From positions 248,001 through 312,000 of the forward strand of contig CAVXUX010000001.1 in NCBI GenBank assembly GCA_963765135.1: 64,000 bases of DNA, written 5' to 3'. The stretch is from JACVRW01 sp963765135 (GTDB lineage Bacteria; Actinomycetota; Thermoleophilia; Solirubrobacterales; Thermoleophilaceae). Made by a program: the position numbers and the translations under genes. Below the pieces are notes generated by a model, which was not told the origin of the DNA, made no database searches, and saw nothing but the letters and a program-made list of their open reading frames with translations. Positions 1 through 9,363 of this stretch are shown piece after piece; the stretch's first letter is position 1; every line of letters starts with the position of its first letter.

Positions 1-952
1 GCGACTGCGCGCGCTTGACGATCGGCGCCTCCGTCTGCAGCGGCTGGAGCGCGAGCAGCCAGACGGCCAACCCGAGCAGCATGCCGGCGACGACGACGAT
101 CCGCCGGCCGCCGGGCCGCGATCCGAGCAGGATCACGAGCAGCACGCCCAGCGCCGCGCCGATCCAGAACGAGCGCCGGTACGAGAGCGCGAGCGACAGC
201 ACCAGCAGCGGCGTGCCCGCCAGCAGCCAGACCGGCGGCCGCGCCCGCAGCAGCAGCGCCGCCAGCACACCCAGGAGGGCCAGCAGCACCAGCCAGTTGG
301 CCGTCGGCTCGTAGTAGGTGATCGTGGAGCCGTCCACCACCACGCCGACCCCGGCCGCCACGCCGACCACGCCCAGGGTCGCCTTCAGCAGGGCCAGCAC
401 GGCCGCGGACGCGAGCGCGATGCGGACCTCGCGCTCGGTCTCGACGACGTTCACCACCAGCAGCGGCACGACCACCAGCCAGGCGAGCTGGCGCGCCGCG
501 AAGATCAGCGTCTCCGTGCCGATGCCGGCGAAATGCCCGGTCACGGCTCCGGCCGCGGTCGCGAGGACGACCAGCGCCAGCGGCGCCGTGAGCGGGCCGA
601 CCAGCCGGACCGGGCGCTGGGCGCTGAGCCGGTGGAGCAGCACCGCCAGCACGGCGAGCGCGAGCAGGACCTCGGCCGGGGTCGGGCCGAACGGGAGCGG
701 GTCGTACATGCCGCTGGCGAAGCCGAGGAGATCGTCGCTGCGGCCCTCGAAGAGCACCATGACGCCCACCGCGAGGGCGACCGCCAGGCGCGGGCGCTGC
801 AGCAGCGCCACCGCGGCGGCGGCCGCCAGCGGGAGGGCCAGCGCGGCCGGCCCGTAGCGCAGCGCGGCCGCCCCCACGAGGGCCACCGCGGCAGCGCCAA
901 ACGCCACCGCCCCCCGGGGAACCCCCGGCGCGCGCATGCTAATTGCGGACAT
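1..952 (-). CDS. O-antigen ligase/polymerase-like membrane protein (partial)
   Basis: An open frame on the minus strand runs off the left edge, giving about 317 N-terminal residues. Starts are possible at 952 or 937. The product is very hydrophobic, with at least eight candidate membrane helices separated by short Arg-rich loops, and a soluble-looking stretch around residues 75-95 (FEGRSDDLLGFASGMYDP). The topology and the position divergent from the initiating sugar transferase suggest a Wzy polymerase or WaaL-type ligase of the surface polysaccharide locus. The defining large loop is not in the window, so the family is inferred from topology and context only. Confidence 0.6.
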   Translation of the reverse strand, partial: MSAISMRAPGVPRGAVAFGAAAVALVGAAALRYGPAALALPLAAAAAVALLQRPRLAVALAVGVMVLFEGRSDDLLGFASGMYDPLPFGPTPAEVLLALAVLAVLLHRLSAQRPVRLVGPLTAPLALVVLATAAGAVTGHFAGIGTETLIFAARQLAWLVVVPLLVVNVVETEREVRIALASAAVLALLKATLGVVGVAAGVGVVVDGSTITYYEPTANWLVLLALLGVLAALLLRARPPVWLLAGTPLLVLSLALSYRRSFWIGAALGVLLVILLGSRPGGRRIVVVAGMLLGLAVWLLALQPLQTEAPIVKRAQS

Positions 953-1041
953 CTGACCCGAGTGTAAGTCGGCCCAGCCAATTGACCTGAAAAAACGTCC
1001 CCACAAAGGCCAAAGTCATGAGAAGCTGGCCATGAACTCGC
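953..1041. promoter_or_regulatory. divergent promoter region of the polysaccharide locus
   Basis: This 89-bp gap separates the divergent membrane protein and sugar transferase genes. It is the most A-rich piece of the area. A TTGACC hexamer at 982-987 resembles a -35 box for the plus-strand operon, but no convincing -10 follows at standard spacing, so the promoter is only suggested. Confidence 0.3.
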
Positions 1042-2559
1042 ATGAGTGCGGTCACTCGTATCGATCCGCACGCCACCGCCCCGCCGCCGATCTTGCCCCC
1101 GGCGCCGTCCCGCGGCTCGGCGTGGAACTACGCCCTCGAACGCGAGGGCTGGACGTCCCTGCTCGTTTTCGCGGATGCGCTGGCTGCGCTTGCCGCCGTC
1201 CTGATCGCGATCGCGATCACCGACACGCCCGGGGTTTCGGGGATCGAGTACGCGTCACTATTTGCGCTCCCGGTGGCGGTTCCCGCCATGCTGCACGTAC
1301 GCGGGGTCTACCGGCGCCGCGTACGGATCGCGCTGCGGGCGCTGTCGCCGATGCTCGGGGCGATCTCGGTGGCCGCGATGATCGTGCTCACCTGGGACGT
1401 GGTCGTCTTCGGCGGCTCGAACCTGGCTCCGCTGATCGGGTGGATCTGGGTCCTGACGGTCGTTCTGCTCGCCGGGGCACGCTGCGTCCTCGCGCTCGCC
1501 CGCCGCCAGGCGCGCATCCACGGCCTTGCCGGCAAGCCGACGCTGATCGTCGGCGCGGGCGTCGTGGGCACGACGATCGCCCAGCGGCTCTGCGCGCAGC
1601 CCGAGTACGGCCTGCATCCGGTCGGCTTCCTCGACGACGACCCGCCCAGCCGCAACGGCAATGGCCACGCGAACGGCCACAGCAACGGCAACGGCCGCTT
1701 CCCGCGCCGGGTGCTCCCGGTTCTCGGTTCGCCGTCCGACCTCGCCGAGCTGGCGGCGACCCACGGCGTGGAGCACGTCATCTTCGCCTTCACCTCCGAG
1801 CCCGATCAGCGTCTGCTGGCGCTGGCCGAGCGCTGCGAGCAGCTCGGACTGGAGGTCTCGCTGGTGCCGCGCCTGTTCGAGTCGATGAACGACCGGGTGG
1901 CGCTCGACTGGGTCGGCAGCCTGCCCGTGCTGGGCATCCGCCCGCTCGACCCCAAGGGCTGGCAGTTCCGCTTCAAGTACGCGATGGACAAGCCGGTCGC
2001 GCTGCTCGGGCTGATCGTGCTCTCGCCGGTGATGATCGTCCTCGCGATCGCCGTGAAGGTCAGCTCCCACGGGCCGATCCTGTTCCGCCAGCGGCGCATC
2101 GGCCAGGACGGCCAGGTCTTCGAGATGCTCAAGTTCCGCTCGATGCAGGTCCCGTCCGATGACACGGAGTTCGTGCCGCCGCCGGGCTTCGCCCCGGGCG
2201 GCGTGGAGGGCCCGGACCGGCGCACGCCGATCGGGCGCTTCCTGCGGCGCAGCGGCCTCGACGAGCTGCCCCAGCTGATCAACGTCCTGCGTGGTGAGAT
2301 GAGCCTGGTCGGCCCGCGCCCGGAGCGCCCGGAGTTCGCGATCGCCTTCGGCGCCGAGCTGGCGCGCTACACCGACCGGCACCGCGTCAAGTCCGGCATC
2401 ACCGGGTGGGCCCAGGTGTCCGGGCTGCGCGGCCAGACGTCGCTGGTCGAGCGAGTCGACATGGACAACTACTACATCCGGAATTGGTCGCTCTCGCTTG
2501 ATCTGAAGATCGCTCTACTGACGGTCCCGGCTGTGCTGCGGACCGGCAATGACGCCTGA
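1042..2559 (+). CDS. exopolysaccharide polyprenyl glycosylphosphotransferase
   Basis: It transfers a sugar-1-phosphate from a nucleotide sugar to undecaprenyl phosphate, the first membrane step of repeat-unit assembly. The 505-residue protein has four to five N-terminal membrane helices (about 36-150), a Rossmann-like segment near 172 (TLIVGAGVVGTTIAQRL), a membrane re-entry near 310-335 and the C-terminal bacterial sugar transferase domain with KFRSM (about 363), GLDELPQLINVL (about 406) and GPRPERPEF (about 424). A low-complexity Asn/Gly/His run (NGNGHANGHSNGNG) lies near residue 202 in the cytoplasmic linker. The ATG at 1042 is used. It overlaps the next glycosyltransferase by 11 bp, so the genes are probably coupled. 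Confidence 0.93.
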   Translation: MSAVTRIDPHATAPPPILPPAPSRGSAWNYALEREGWTSLLVFADALAALAAVLIAIAITDTPGVSGIEYASLFALPVAVPAMLHVRGVYRRRVRIALRALSPMLGAISVAAMIVLTWDVVVFGGSNLAPLIGWIWVLTVVLLAGARCVLALARRQARIHGLAGKPTLIVGAGVVGTTIAQRLCAQPEYGLHPVGFLDDDPPSRNGNGHANGHSNGNGRFPRRVLPVLGSPSDLAELAATHGVEHVIFAFTSEPDQRLLALAERCEQLGLEVSLVPRLFESMNDRVALDWVGSLPVLGIRPLDPKGWQFRFKYAMDKPVALLGLIVLSPVMIVLAIAVKVSSHGPILFRQRRIGQDGQVFEMLKFRSMQVPSDDTEFVPPPGFAPGGVEGPDRRTPIGRFLRRSGLDELPQLINVLRGEMSLVGPRPERPEFAIAFGAELARYTDRHRVKSGITGWAQVSGLRGQTSLVERVDMDNYYIRNWSLSLDLKIALLTVPAVLRTGNDA

Positions 2560-3673
2560 CGAGGCCCTGCGCGGCAGCTTCCGCCGGTCGGCCCTCGTGC
2601 ACGACTGGCTGACGATCCCTGGCGGCTCGGAGAAGGTCCTGATGGAGCTGCTCGGGCTGCTCCCCCAGGCCGAGCTGTTCACCTCGGTCTACGACCCCAC
2701 CCGGTGGCCGGCGCTGCGCGGCCGGGCCGTGCACACCTCGTTCCTAGATCGCGTGCCCGGGGCACAGACCCACTATCCGAAGCTACTGCCGCTCATGAAC
2801 TCGGCTTTCGAGTCGTTCGACCTGTCCGGGTTCGACCTGGTCGTGTCGTCCAGCCACTCGTGCGCGAAGAACGTCCTCACGGGCGCCGACACGCTGCACG
2901 TCTGCTACTGCCACACCCCGATGCGCCACGCCTGGGAGCCGCGCCATCTGGCCGGCGAGCTCGGGGCGGGACCCGCCTTCGCGGCGCGGCTGATGCTCGG
3001 CCGGCTGCGGCGCGACGACCTGGCCGGGGCCAGCCGCCCCGACGTCTTCGTGGCCAACTCGACCCACGTCGCGGCGCGGATCCGCAAGTACTACCGGCGG
3101 CAGGCCACCGTCGTACATCCGCCTGTGGACGTGGAGCGCCACCTTTACCGCCCGCGCCATGAGGACGACTACTACCTGGTGCTCGGGCGAGTGGTGCCTT
3201 ACAAGCGGGTCGAGCTGGCGGTTGGCGCCTGCGCCACGCTGGGACGGCGTGTGAAGGTCGTCGGCGAGGGCCGAGGGCTCGACGCGGCACGCGCGGCGGC
3301 CGGCCCGGGAGCCGAGTTCCTCGGCTACGTCGACGACACCGAGATCGATTCCCTGCTGTCGGGAGCGCGCGCCCTGCTGTTCCCGGGCGAGGAGGACTTC
3401 GGCATCGTCCCGGTGGAGGCTCAGGCCGCCGGAGTGCCCGTGATCGCCTACGGCGCCGGCGGCGTGCGCGACACCGTGATCGAGAACGAAACCGGTGTCT
3501 TTCATGCAGAGCAGACCGTCACATCGGTCGCTTCCGCCATCCTTCAGGCTGAGAGCATGCGGTTCGACGAGCACCGTTTGAGGGCCAACGCCCGGCGTTT
3601 CGGTCAGGCGCGCTTCCGCGCGGAGATGACCGACGTCCTGCTGGAGCACGCCCCGGAGGCGGCGGCGAGGTGA
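2549..3673 (+). CDS. glycosyltransferase, GT4 family
   Basis: A 374-residue cytoplasmic GT-B glycosyltransferase. The N-terminal half has the donor-independent Rossmann fold (ALVHDWLTIPGGSEKVL) and the CYCHTPMRHAWEP segment typical of GT4 enzymes of capsule loci. The C-terminal half has the nucleotide-sugar site: LGRVVPYKRVELAVGA, then the E-x7-E region in FPGEEDFGIVPVEAQAAGVP. It sits between the initiating transferase (11-bp overlap) and the Wzz-kinase (GTGA overlap), so it probably adds the second or third sugar of the repeat unit. Donor and linkage cannot be read from the sequence. Confidence 0.92.
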   Translation: MTPDEALRGSFRRSALVHDWLTIPGGSEKVLMELLGLLPQAELFTSVYDPTRWPALRGRAVHTSFLDRVPGAQTHYPKLLPLMNSAFESFDLSGFDLVVSSSHSCAKNVLTGADTLHVCYCHTPMRHAWEPRHLAGELGAGPAFAARLMLGRLRRDDLAGASRPDVFVANSTHVAARIRKYYRRQATVVHPPVDVERHLYRPRHEDDYYLVLGRVVPYKRVELAVGACATLGRRVKVVGEGRGLDAARAAAGPGAEFLGYVDDTEIDSLLSGARALLFPGEEDFGIVPVEAQAAGVPVIAYGAGGVRDTVIENETGVFHAEQTVTSVASAILQAESMRFDEHRLRANARRFGQARFRAEMTDVLLEHAPEAAAR

Positions 3674-5304
3674 GCGCCACCCCCGATCTGCGCTTCGAGC
3701 CGGAGCGCGAGCGCGACTCGGTTGGATACGCCCTGGGCGTGCTGCGCCGGCGCTGGCTGGTTGTGGTCGCCGCCGTGGTGGCGTGCGTGATCGCCGGCGT
3801 CGTGATCACCGGCGTCGACTCGACCAAGCGCTACGAGAGCAGCGCGCGCGTGCTGTTCGGCACGTCGGCGCTGTCCGACCAGGCGCTGCAGGTCGACCGC
3901 TTCTCGGACGACCCCGAGCGCGAGGCCGCGACCAACGTGCTGCTGGCGGGCTCGGAGGCGGTGGCCGCTGAGGTGCGCAAGGGCCTCGGGCTGTCGACCT
4001 CGTCCACGGACCTGCTCGACAAGATCGACGTCGAGGCGGAGCAGAACGCGAACATCCTGCAGATCACCGCCACCGACGAGGATCCGCGTGTGGCGGCACG
4101 CCTCGCGAACGCGTTCGCGAGCGAGTTCGTGGCCTTCCGGGCGCGCGGCGACCGCGAGAGCATCGACGCCGCGGAACGCGACCTCCAGCAGCAGCTCGCC
4201 GACCTCCCGATCGACGCGCCCGAGCGCCAGGACGTGCGCGAGTCGCTCCAGCGGCTCGCCTCGCTGCGAGCGCTGGCCAACGGCGACGCGCGCGTGATCG
4301 CGCGAGCCGAGGTCCCGCAGGACCCGGCCAACCTGGGGCTGATCGAGGTGGTGGCACTGGCGGCCATCATCGGGCTCGCGCTCGGCCTGGTCGGCGCGCT
4401 CGTGGTGGAGTCGATGGACAAGCGCATCACCGACGTGGCCAGCTTCGAGCGCGAGTACCGGCTGCGGGCGCTGGCGGTCGTGCCGCAGAAGGCGTTCCGG
4501 CGCCAGGGGCTGCGCTCGGGGTCCGGCGACCTCGAGCCGTTCCGGATCCTGCGAACGGCGGTCGACTTCGCCCGCGTGACGCGACCCGTGCGGACGGTGA
4601 TGGTCACCAGCGCGGTGCGCGGCGAGGGCAAGACGAGCGTGGCGATCGGCCTGGCGCAGGCGATCGCGCTCAGCGGCCGCCCGGTGATCCTCGTGGAGCT
4701 GGACCTGCGCCACCCGAGCCTGGCGCGCACCTTCGGGATGGCCGACCAGGGCGGCGTGACCAACGCGCTGCTCGGCAGCGAGCCCAACGACCTGCTCCAG
4801 CGCCCGCTGCGCGAGCTGCCCGACCTCGAGGTGCTCGCGGCCGGCGTGCTGCCGCCCAACCCCGCGGAGCTGCTCGAGGCACCGGCGCTCGACGTGATGC
4901 TGCGCAGCCTGCTCCAGGACGGCAAGAAGACGCTTGTGATCGACTCGGCGCCGCTGCTGCCGGTGGCCGACGCGCAGATCCTGCTCAACAAGCCCGCCGT
5001 CGACGCCAGCGTCGTGGTCGCCCGCCAGGGCGTGACCACGCGCGACCACGCCCGGCGGGCGCGGCTCGTCCTGGACGGGCACGGAGCGGCCCCGATCGGG
5101 CTGGTGGTGTGCGGGCACACGTCGCGCGACGTGTACGGCTACGGGTACGGCGAGATCTATCAGCCGGGCGTCACGCAGCCCGACCTGCCCGCCGACGAGC
5201 CGGCCGCCCCGATCCGCCCGGACGCCCGCCGGGCGCCGGTCGCGCAGAACAGCCAGCCACAGCGCGGCCGCTCGCGCTCGCGGCTGTCCTGGCTGCGGCC
5301 CTAA
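3670..5304 (+). CDS. Wzz chain-length determinant fused to BY-type tyrosine kinase
   Basis: This 544-residue inner-membrane protein controls polysaccharide chain length and export. An N-terminal Wzz domain is framed by helices at about 22-44 and 220-244. The cytoplasmic CpsD/CapB-like kinase follows, with Walker A at about 313-325 (SAVRGEGKTSVA), a Walker A' motif (VILVELDLRHPSL) and a Walker B-type VIDSAPLLPVADAQ. A short tyrosine cluster near 487-497 (YGYGYGEIY) fits the autophosphorylated tail of bacterial tyrosine kinases. Fusion in one chain is the proteobacterial Wzc arrangement; many Gram-positives split the two. The GTG start overlaps the previous stop (GTGA). Its stop overlaps that of the convergent glycosyltransferase. 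Confidence 0.92.
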   Translation: MSATPDLRFEPERERDSVGYALGVLRRRWLVVVAAVVACVIAGVVITGVDSTKRYESSARVLFGTSALSDQALQVDRFSDDPEREAATNVLLAGSEAVAAEVRKGLGLSTSSTDLLDKIDVEAEQNANILQITATDEDPRVAARLANAFASEFVAFRARGDRESIDAAERDLQQQLADLPIDAPERQDVRESLQRLASLRALANGDARVIARAEVPQDPANLGLIEVVALAAIIGLALGLVGALVVESMDKRITDVASFEREYRLRALAVVPQKAFRRQGLRSGSGDLEPFRILRTAVDFARVTRPVRTVMVTSAVRGEGKTSVAIGLAQAIALSGRPVILVELDLRHPSLARTFGMADQGGVTNALLGSEPNDLLQRPLRELPDLEVLAAGVLPPNPAELLEAPALDVMLRSLLQDGKKTLVIDSAPLLPVADAQILLNKPAVDASVVVARQGVTTRDHARRARLVLDGHGAAPIGLVVCGHTSRDVYGYGYGEIYQPGVTQPDLPADEPAAPIRPDARRAPVAQNSQPQRGRSRSRLSWLRP

Positions 5305-6374
5305 GCGCGAGCCGCTTCGCGCAGCACCTCGCGGACGGCGGCAGCCACCTGCGGCCAGCGGTGGCCGGCGGCGCGCTCCAGGCCCTTCGCCACCAGCTCC
5401 TCGCGTCGCTCCTGGGCCTGCGCGATCCCGGCGGCCCACGCCTCTCCGGTGCGCTCGGCGACCTCGATGGCGGCGTCGCCGGCCAGCTCGCCGAGGGCTC
5501 CGGCGTTCGAGGCGATCGCCACGGGCGTGCCGCTGGCCATCGCCTCCAGCGGCACGATCCCGAACCCCTCGTAGAGCGAGGGCACGGCGACCACGCGGGC
5601 GGCTCGGTAGAGGCGCGCGAGCGCGTCGTCGTCGACCTCGGGCAGCCAGGCGGCGCCCGCCGCGCGCGCCGTGGCCAGGATCCGCTCGCCCTGGAAGCCG
5701 GGCTGCCCGGCCAGCACGAGCCGCCAGCCGGGATCGCGCGCCGCGGCCGCGATCAGCACGTCGAGCCCCTTGCGCGGCTCCAGCGAGCCCACGTGCAGGA
5801 CGAACGGATCCTCGAGCCCGAACGTGGCGCCCGCCCAGCGCCGCTCGGTCTCCGCGTCCCCCGGCGCGAAGCGGTCGTCCACCCCGTTGCCGATCACGGC
5901 CGCGCCCTCGACCCCCCAGCGGGTGCGCACCTCCGCGGCGGTCGCCTCGGACACGCAGATCACCCGCGTGGCGGAGCGCACCGAGCGCGGGATCGCCGTG
6001 GCGAACTGGCGCTCGACCTCGGCCGGTTTGCTCCCAGGGAAGATCAGCGGCGCGAGATCGTGGACGGTCACGACGGTCGGCACGCCGATCCGGCGCGGCA
6101 GGAACGTCTCCGGCGCCCAGAGCACGTCCGGCCGGCGGCGGCGCGCCCAGAGCGGCACCGCCAGGTCGCGCCACAGCCCGCGGCCGCGCAGGCGCAGCGG
6201 CACGGCCCGGGCGCCGGGCACCGGCGACTCCCAGTGGCGCAGGTTCACGAGCAGGTCGACGCGGTCACCTGCCGCCGCCAGCTCCGCCGCCACGCGGTGG
6301 AGGTGCTTGGGGATGCCGCCCCACGCCGCCTCGAGCACGTTGGCGTCCACCGCGACGTGCAGCCGGTCGGTCAC
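5301..6374 (-). CDS. glycosyltransferase, GT4 family
   Basis: A 357-residue GT-B enzyme. The start region carries AWGGIPKHLHRVAAEL, the usual N-terminal Gly-rich loop. The C-terminal domain has HVGSLEPRKGLDVLI and PSLYEGFGIVPLEAMASGTP, the donor-binding E-x7-E motif. I chose the GTG at 6374 because it overlaps the stop of the flippase gene by four bases (GTGA) and begins exactly at the domain; the open frame further upstream is a shadow of the flippase. Probably cotranscribed with the flippase and part of the same polysaccharide pathway. Substrates unknown. Confidence 0.9.
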   Translation of the reverse strand: MTDRLHVAVDANVLEAAWGGIPKHLHRVAAELAAAGDRVDLLVNLRHWESPVPGARAVPLRLRGRGLWRDLAVPLWARRRRPDVLWAPETFLPRRIGVPTVVTVHDLAPLIFPGSKPAEVERQFATAIPRSVRSATRVICVSEATAAEVRTRWGVEGAAVIGNGVDDRFAPGDAETERRWAGATFGLEDPFVLHVGSLEPRKGLDVLIAAAARDPGWRLVLAGQPGFQGERILATARAAGAAWLPEVDDDALARLYRAARVVAVPSLYEGFGIVPLEAMASGTPVAIASNAGALGELAGDAAIEVAERTGEAWAAGIAQAQERREELVAKGLERAAGHRWPQVAAAVREVLREAARA

Positions 6375-7858
6375 GTGGCGTCCCGGCGCGCCAGCGCGCG
6401 CAGCTCTCCGAGCTTGACCGTTCCGAGCGCGACCACGAGCCCGCCGTACAGCAGGCCCGCGCCGGCGACCCACGCGGCGGTCGGCACGCCGGCCTCCTTC
6501 AGGCCCCATCCCGCCAGCCCGGTGACCGTCGCGGCGACGACGATCCGGCCCAGGTTGTACCCCGTCGGCGTCACCCCCATGGCCGAGCACACGATCCACA
6601 TCGACAGGGACATCACCAGCACCTCGGTCGCCAGCGTGAGCCAGGCGGCGGCCATGAAGCCGTAGCTCGGGACGAGCGCGAGGTTGGCGGCGACGTTGAA
6701 CACGAGTGCGCCGACCGCGATCAGCAAGAACCTGCGCTGCAGGTTGTAGGCGACGATCAGGTAGCCGGTGAGGTAGCCGAGCGACACCACGACGAAGGTG
6801 GCCATCAGCAGCGGCAGCGCCGGCGCGGCGTCCGTGAAGTCGGCGCCGAACAGCAGGCGCGTGATCGGCTCGGCGCCGGCGAGCGAGATCGCCAGCGCCG
6901 GCAGGGAGGTCAGCAGCAGGTAGTCGACGGCGGTGTGAAAGAGGCGCCGGACGCGCTCCGGGTCGTGGTCGCGCGCGGAGACGAACAGCGGGAACAGCGT
7001 GGTCATGATCGCCGCCGGCAGGAACTGGGCGCGCTCGTAGATCCGGTAGACGGCGCCGTAGAGGCCGGCGTCGCGCACCCCGGCGATCTCGAACACGATC
7101 ACCTGGTCCACGTAGCCGTAGCCGAGCGTGATCAGGCCCCCGATGCCCACGGGCAGCCCCAGCCGCAGCAGGTCGCCCCAGAGCGGCCGCGAGCGGCGGA
7201 AGTGGACCGGCGAGGCGCGCAGCGCGAGCACGATGTAGGCGACGTTGGTGAGCGTGGCCACGCCCAGGAAGGCCGCGGCGATCGCGACCAGGCCACCGTC
7301 GAGCAGGGCGACGGCCGCGACGGCGGCGGTCCAGACGACGCTGTTGCCCAGCTCGATCGCCGTGACCACGACGTTGCGCACCTGCAGCTGGAAGACGACG
7401 CTGAGCGAGCTCAGCACCGCCAGCGGCAGGGTGGTGCAGACGAGCACGGCGGCGATCCGCATCGCGGAGTCGTCGGCCAGCAGCAGGCACACGCCCAGGG
7501 ACAGCAGGGTGACCGGGCCGATCAGGGCCAGCCGCAGGGTGACCAGCGCGCCGAACCAGTGCGGCGAGCGCTCCGGGTCCCCGGCCGCTCGCTCGACGGC
7601 GACCTGGGCCAGGCCGAGGCTGCCGAAGTAGGAGACGAACCCGACGACGGCGAGCAGCACCGACCAGCGGCCGAAGCCCTCGGTGCCGAGCGTGCGGACG
7701 AGCAGCAGCGTGACGCCGACGCCCAGCGCGAGGTTGAGCGTGCGCAGGACTACCTGGCCGGCGATGTCGCGGCCGGCGCTGGCGCGGCTGGCAGCGACCC
7801 CCCTCCCGGGGGCTCCATCCGTCACGAATGCGTCCACGGAGCCCGCACGGGGGCCCAT
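6371..7858 (-). CDS. Wzx-type oligosaccharide flippase (MOP superfamily)
   Basis: A 495-residue integral membrane protein with about 12-14 hydrophobic helices and a short cytoplasmic N-terminus. It resembles polysaccharide-biosynthesis flippases: GQVVLRTLNLALGVGVTLL at the start of helix 1 and GTEGFGRWSVLLAVVGFV in the next segment, followed by repeated helical pairs with Arg/Lys in the inner loops. It would move undecaprenyl-linked repeat units across the membrane for polymerisation. The ATG at 7858 is preferred. The frame extends upstream only as antisense of cobA. It overlaps the downstream glycosyltransferase by GTGA. Confidence 0.9.
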   Translation of the reverse strand: MGPRAGSVDAFVTDGAPGRGVAASRASAGRDIAGQVVLRTLNLALGVGVTLLLVRTLGTEGFGRWSVLLAVVGFVSYFGSLGLAQVAVERAAGDPERSPHWFGALVTLRLALIGPVTLLSLGVCLLLADDSAMRIAAVLVCTTLPLAVLSSLSVVFQLQVRNVVVTAIELGNSVVWTAAVAAVALLDGGLVAIAAAFLGVATLTNVAYIVLALRASPVHFRRSRPLWGDLLRLGLPVGIGGLITLGYGYVDQVIVFEIAGVRDAGLYGAVYRIYERAQFLPAAIMTTLFPLFVSARDHDPERVRRLFHTAVDYLLLTSLPALAISLAGAEPITRLLFGADFTDAAPALPLLMATFVVVSLGYLTGYLIVAYNLQRRFLLIAVGALVFNVAANLALVPSYGFMAAAWLTLATEVLVMSLSMWIVCSAMGVTPTGYNLGRIVVAATVTGLAGWGLKEAGVPTAAWVAGAGLLYGGLVVALGTVKLGELRALARRDAT

Positions 7859-7885
7859 TATCGACCGCGGGTAGCGTTTCCTGTC

Positions 7886-9363
7886 GTGGAGGGCGGGATC
7901 GTCTACCTCGTCGGCGCCGGTCCGGGCGACCCCGGGCTGATGACGCGACGCTCGCTGGAGCTGATCGCGGCGGCGGACGCGATCCTCTACGACCGGCTGA
8001 TCCCGGACGGTGCGCTCGACGGCGCCCGGCCGGATGCGGAGCTGCGCTATGTCGGCAAGGAACCGGGCAGCCCCGCCGTGGCGCAGGAGCAGATCAACGA
8101 GCTGCTGGTCTCCCTCGGCCGCGCCGGAAAGCGCGTGGTCCGGCTGAAGGGCGGCGACCCGTTCGTGTTCGGCCGCGGCGGCGAGGAGGCGGAGGCGCTG
8201 GCCGCCGCCGGCGTGCGGTTCGAGGTGGTGCCGGGGGTGACCGCGGGGGTCGCGGCCCCGGCGTACGCCGGCATCGCGGTGACGCATCGGGACGCCGCGT
8301 CGGCGGTCGCCTTCGTGACCGGGCACGAGGATCCGTCCAAGGATGGCTCGGCGATCGACTGGGAGGCGCTGGCGCGCTTCCCGGGGACGCTCGTGTTCTA
8401 CATGGGCGTGAAGAACCTGCCGCTGATCGCCGAGCGGCTGGTGGCCGCGGGTCGCTCCGACTCCGAGCCGGCCGCCGTGGTTGCTCGCGGCACGCTCGAC
8501 GCGACAGCGAACGGTGACCGCAACGCTCGGGGAGATCGCGGCGGCGGTGGAGGAGGCGGCCGTGCGACCGCCGGCGATCACCGTGGTGGGGCCGGTGGCG
8601 GAGCTGCACGAGACGCTGGCGTGGCTGGAGCGGCGGCCGCTGCACGGCGAGGTCGTGGCGGTGACCCGCGCGCGGGCGCAGGCGAGCGACGCTGGCCGAG
8701 CGGCTGCGGGCGCTGGGCGCGGAGGTCGTGGAGACGCCGGCGATCCGGATCGAGCCGCTGGCGGTCGAGCTCCCGGAGGCGCCCGACCTGCTCTGCTTCA
8801 CGAGCCCGAACGGCGTGCGGCTCTACTTCGACGCGCTCGCCGGGGACGCGCGCTCCCTGTCCGGGACGCGGATCGCGGCGATCGGGCCGGGCACGGCCAG
8901 CGCGCTGCGAGAGCACGGCATCGAGGCCGACGTCGTGCCGGAGCGCTTCGTGGCGGAGGGGCTGCTCGAAGCGCTCGACGGCGAGCCACTGGAGGGCCGG
9001 CGTGTGCTCGTGGCCCGCGCGGCGGAGGCCCGCGACACGCTGCCCGACGGCCTGCGCGAGCGCGGCGCGCAGGTGGAGGTGCTCGCGCTCTACCGGACGG
9101 TGGCGGAGCCGCTCACGGACCCCGAGGCTCTCGCCCGAGCGAGCTATGTGACCTTCACCTCCTCGTCCACGGTGCGCTTCCTGCTGGCGAGCGGAGCGTC
9201 CCCACCGGACGGAGCCCGACTCGCGTCGATCGGCCCCGTTACCAGCGCGACCCTGCGCGAGCACGGCCTCGAGCCGGCCGTCGAGGCCGAGCGGCACGAC
9301 ATCGACGGGCTCGTGGACGCCTTGACCGCCGACGTCGCGGCCCGCAGAGTGGGCACGCCGTGA
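7886..9363 (+). CDS. cobA: uroporphyrinogen-III C-methyltransferase/uroporphyrinogen-III synthase fusion, two frame breaks
   Basis: A bifunctional tetrapyrrole enzyme. The CobA half methylates uroporphyrinogen III at C-2 and C-7 to precorrin-2 (VGAGPGDPGLMT near residue 8, GGDPFVFGRGGEE near 90, YMGVKNL near 170). The HemD half, from about base 8660, closes hydroxymethylbilane to uroporphyrinogen III (CFTSPNGVRLYFD, TFTSSSTVRFLL). The GTG at 7886 starts directly at the domain. The reading frame moves by +1 near 8500 (after GTL) and again near 8688 (between AGC and ACG); both flanks match the families well, so one gene is interrupted by two extra bases rather than three genes. The stop overlaps the next GTG start. 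Confidence 0.88.

Noticed and set aside
1661..1715. Short repeat-like run of GGCAACGGC/CACGCG as a CRISPR-like or variable repeat
   Set aside because: It is a low-complexity Asn/Gly/His linker inside the sugar transferase, with irregular units and no spacers.
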